Below are positions 63,817 to 64,000 of a DNA stretch of 64,000 nt, in pieces. The stretch is from CAZJCK01 sp964544635 (GTDB taxonomy: Bacteria > Zixibacteria > MSB-5A5 > GN15 > FEB-12). Within the stretch, counting starts at the first letter, position 1. Each line of letters starts with the position of its first letter. The DNA lies in the NCBI GenBank assembly GCA_964544635.1, contig CAZJCK010000003.1, forward strand, positions 40,861 to 104,860. Reading direction: 5' to 3'. The notes beneath the pieces were generated by a model. That model saw nothing but the letters and a program-made list of their open reading frames with translations, ran no database searches and was not told where the DNA came from. A program made the translations under genes and the position numbers.

Positions 63817-63843
63817 GTAGGGCAGCTTCAGCCCTGGGAGGCT
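63817..63843. repeat. 27-bp hairpin repeat, copy 2
   Basis: GTAGGGCAGCTTCAGCCCTG continues to GAGGCT. It differs from 22476-22502 at two or three positions, and GCAGC pairs with the following GCTGC. Both copies follow the end of a rightward gene by 7-8 bases. Confidence 0.6.
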
Positions 63844-63875
63844 GCCAATTCAGGCAAGAAGACAGTAGTTTGTAG

Positions 63876-63900
63876 CCCACCGCTTCGCGGTGGGTTTTTT
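63876..63900 (+). terminator. Terminator after murI
   Basis: CCCACCGC-TTC-GCGGTGGG is an 8-bp perfect stem with a tight loop followed by six T. Confidence 0.9.
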
Positions 63901-63956
63901 GTGCGGACTCAGGAACCAGGACGTCTGCCACCTACAGGAGTACTCCGTCATACGTC

Positions 63957-63976
63957 GCCCCTGCGAAGGCAGGGGC
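63957..63976. repeat. Short palindrome near the window end
   Basis: GCCCCTGC-GAAG-GCAGGGGC is an 8-bp hairpin with a GAAG loop, of the type found in dispersed intergenic repeats. It is preceded by AGGACGTCTGCC, which also occurs at about 1231. No gene is visible from 63901 to the end. Confidence 0.5.
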
Positions 63977-64000
63977 CTATTACTTGATTTGCGTGGCTCT

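Overview
This window of about 60% GC reads as a chromosomal segment of a diderm, probably anaerobic or microaerobic, uncultivated bacterium. A complete Tol-Pal locus and several lipoproteins show an outer membrane. Ferredoxin-linked 2-oxoacid oxidation, phosphate acyltransferase/butyrate kinase, pyruvate phosphate dikinase, and rubredoxin/rubrerythrin/peroxiredoxin genes point to fermentative energy metabolism with oxygen defence. A PUR-alpha-like DUF3276 gene and the overall gene mix suggest the FCB group (a Zixibacteria-like lineage would fit), but this is inference from gene content. I see no rRNA, tRNA, CRISPR array, transposase or prophage.

Layout. (1) 1-6.8 kb: a membrane protein, then a leftward operon iorA-iorB-buk-ptb-ptb that converts 2-oxoacids to acyl-CoA, acyl-phosphate and ATP. 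Near-perfect Rex-type operators lie before both transcription units. (2) 6.9-8.65 kb: two small lipoprotein genes and a repeat-rich, gene-poor kilobase. (3) 8.65-10.75 kb: a GT-C glycosyltransferase, a DUF3276 protein and mntP. (4) 11-17.6 kb: an Rrf2 regulator followed by sufC-sufB-sufD-Rieske-sufS-sufU-sufT, the iron-sulfur assembly operon, with a palindromic operator in front. (5) 18.2-22.5 kb: a MacA/LolD-like ABC exporter with two permeases. (6) 22.5-35.4 kb, all leftward: dinB, fabL, lipB, an E2 acyltransferase, nadA, ferredoxin-NADP reductase, peroxiredoxin, rubredoxin, rubrerythrin, gltX, a proline-tailed membrane protein, pyruvate phosphate dikinase with a Lys/Thr-rich tail, and a small basic protein.

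(7) 35.87-47.26 kb holds the most striking feature: twelve tightly packed leftward genes that are three tandem copies of one four-gene module (A: signal peptide, FN3-like domain, membrane anchor and a conserved domain; B: polytopic membrane protein; C: soluble domain between two membrane helices; D: polytopic membrane protein). Facing away from it across a shared promoter region are a MutL-type actin-fold ATPase, a membrane-anchored protein and a KOW/barrel protein (47.7-51.5 kb). Together these look like an uncharacterised multi-subunit envelope complex.

(8) 51.5-57.3 kb: a Met-rich mini-lipoprotein, then tolQ-tolR-tolA/tonB-tolB-pal-cpoB and an unknown gene. (9) 57.3-63.8 kb: ligA, a phasin-like protein, two single-domain response regulators, smpB, an N-acetylmuramoyl-L-alanine amidase and murI, ending at a strong terminator and more dispersed repeats.

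Several starts were moved from the longest reading frame to fit a Shine-Dalgarno sequence or family length. Four genes appear to start with TTG. Dispersed hairpin repeats (a 75-bp element with terminal inverted repeats, a 68-bp element, a 27-bp element and a 214-bp direct repeat) mark most of the longer gaps, and in two places they supply the stop codon of a gene.
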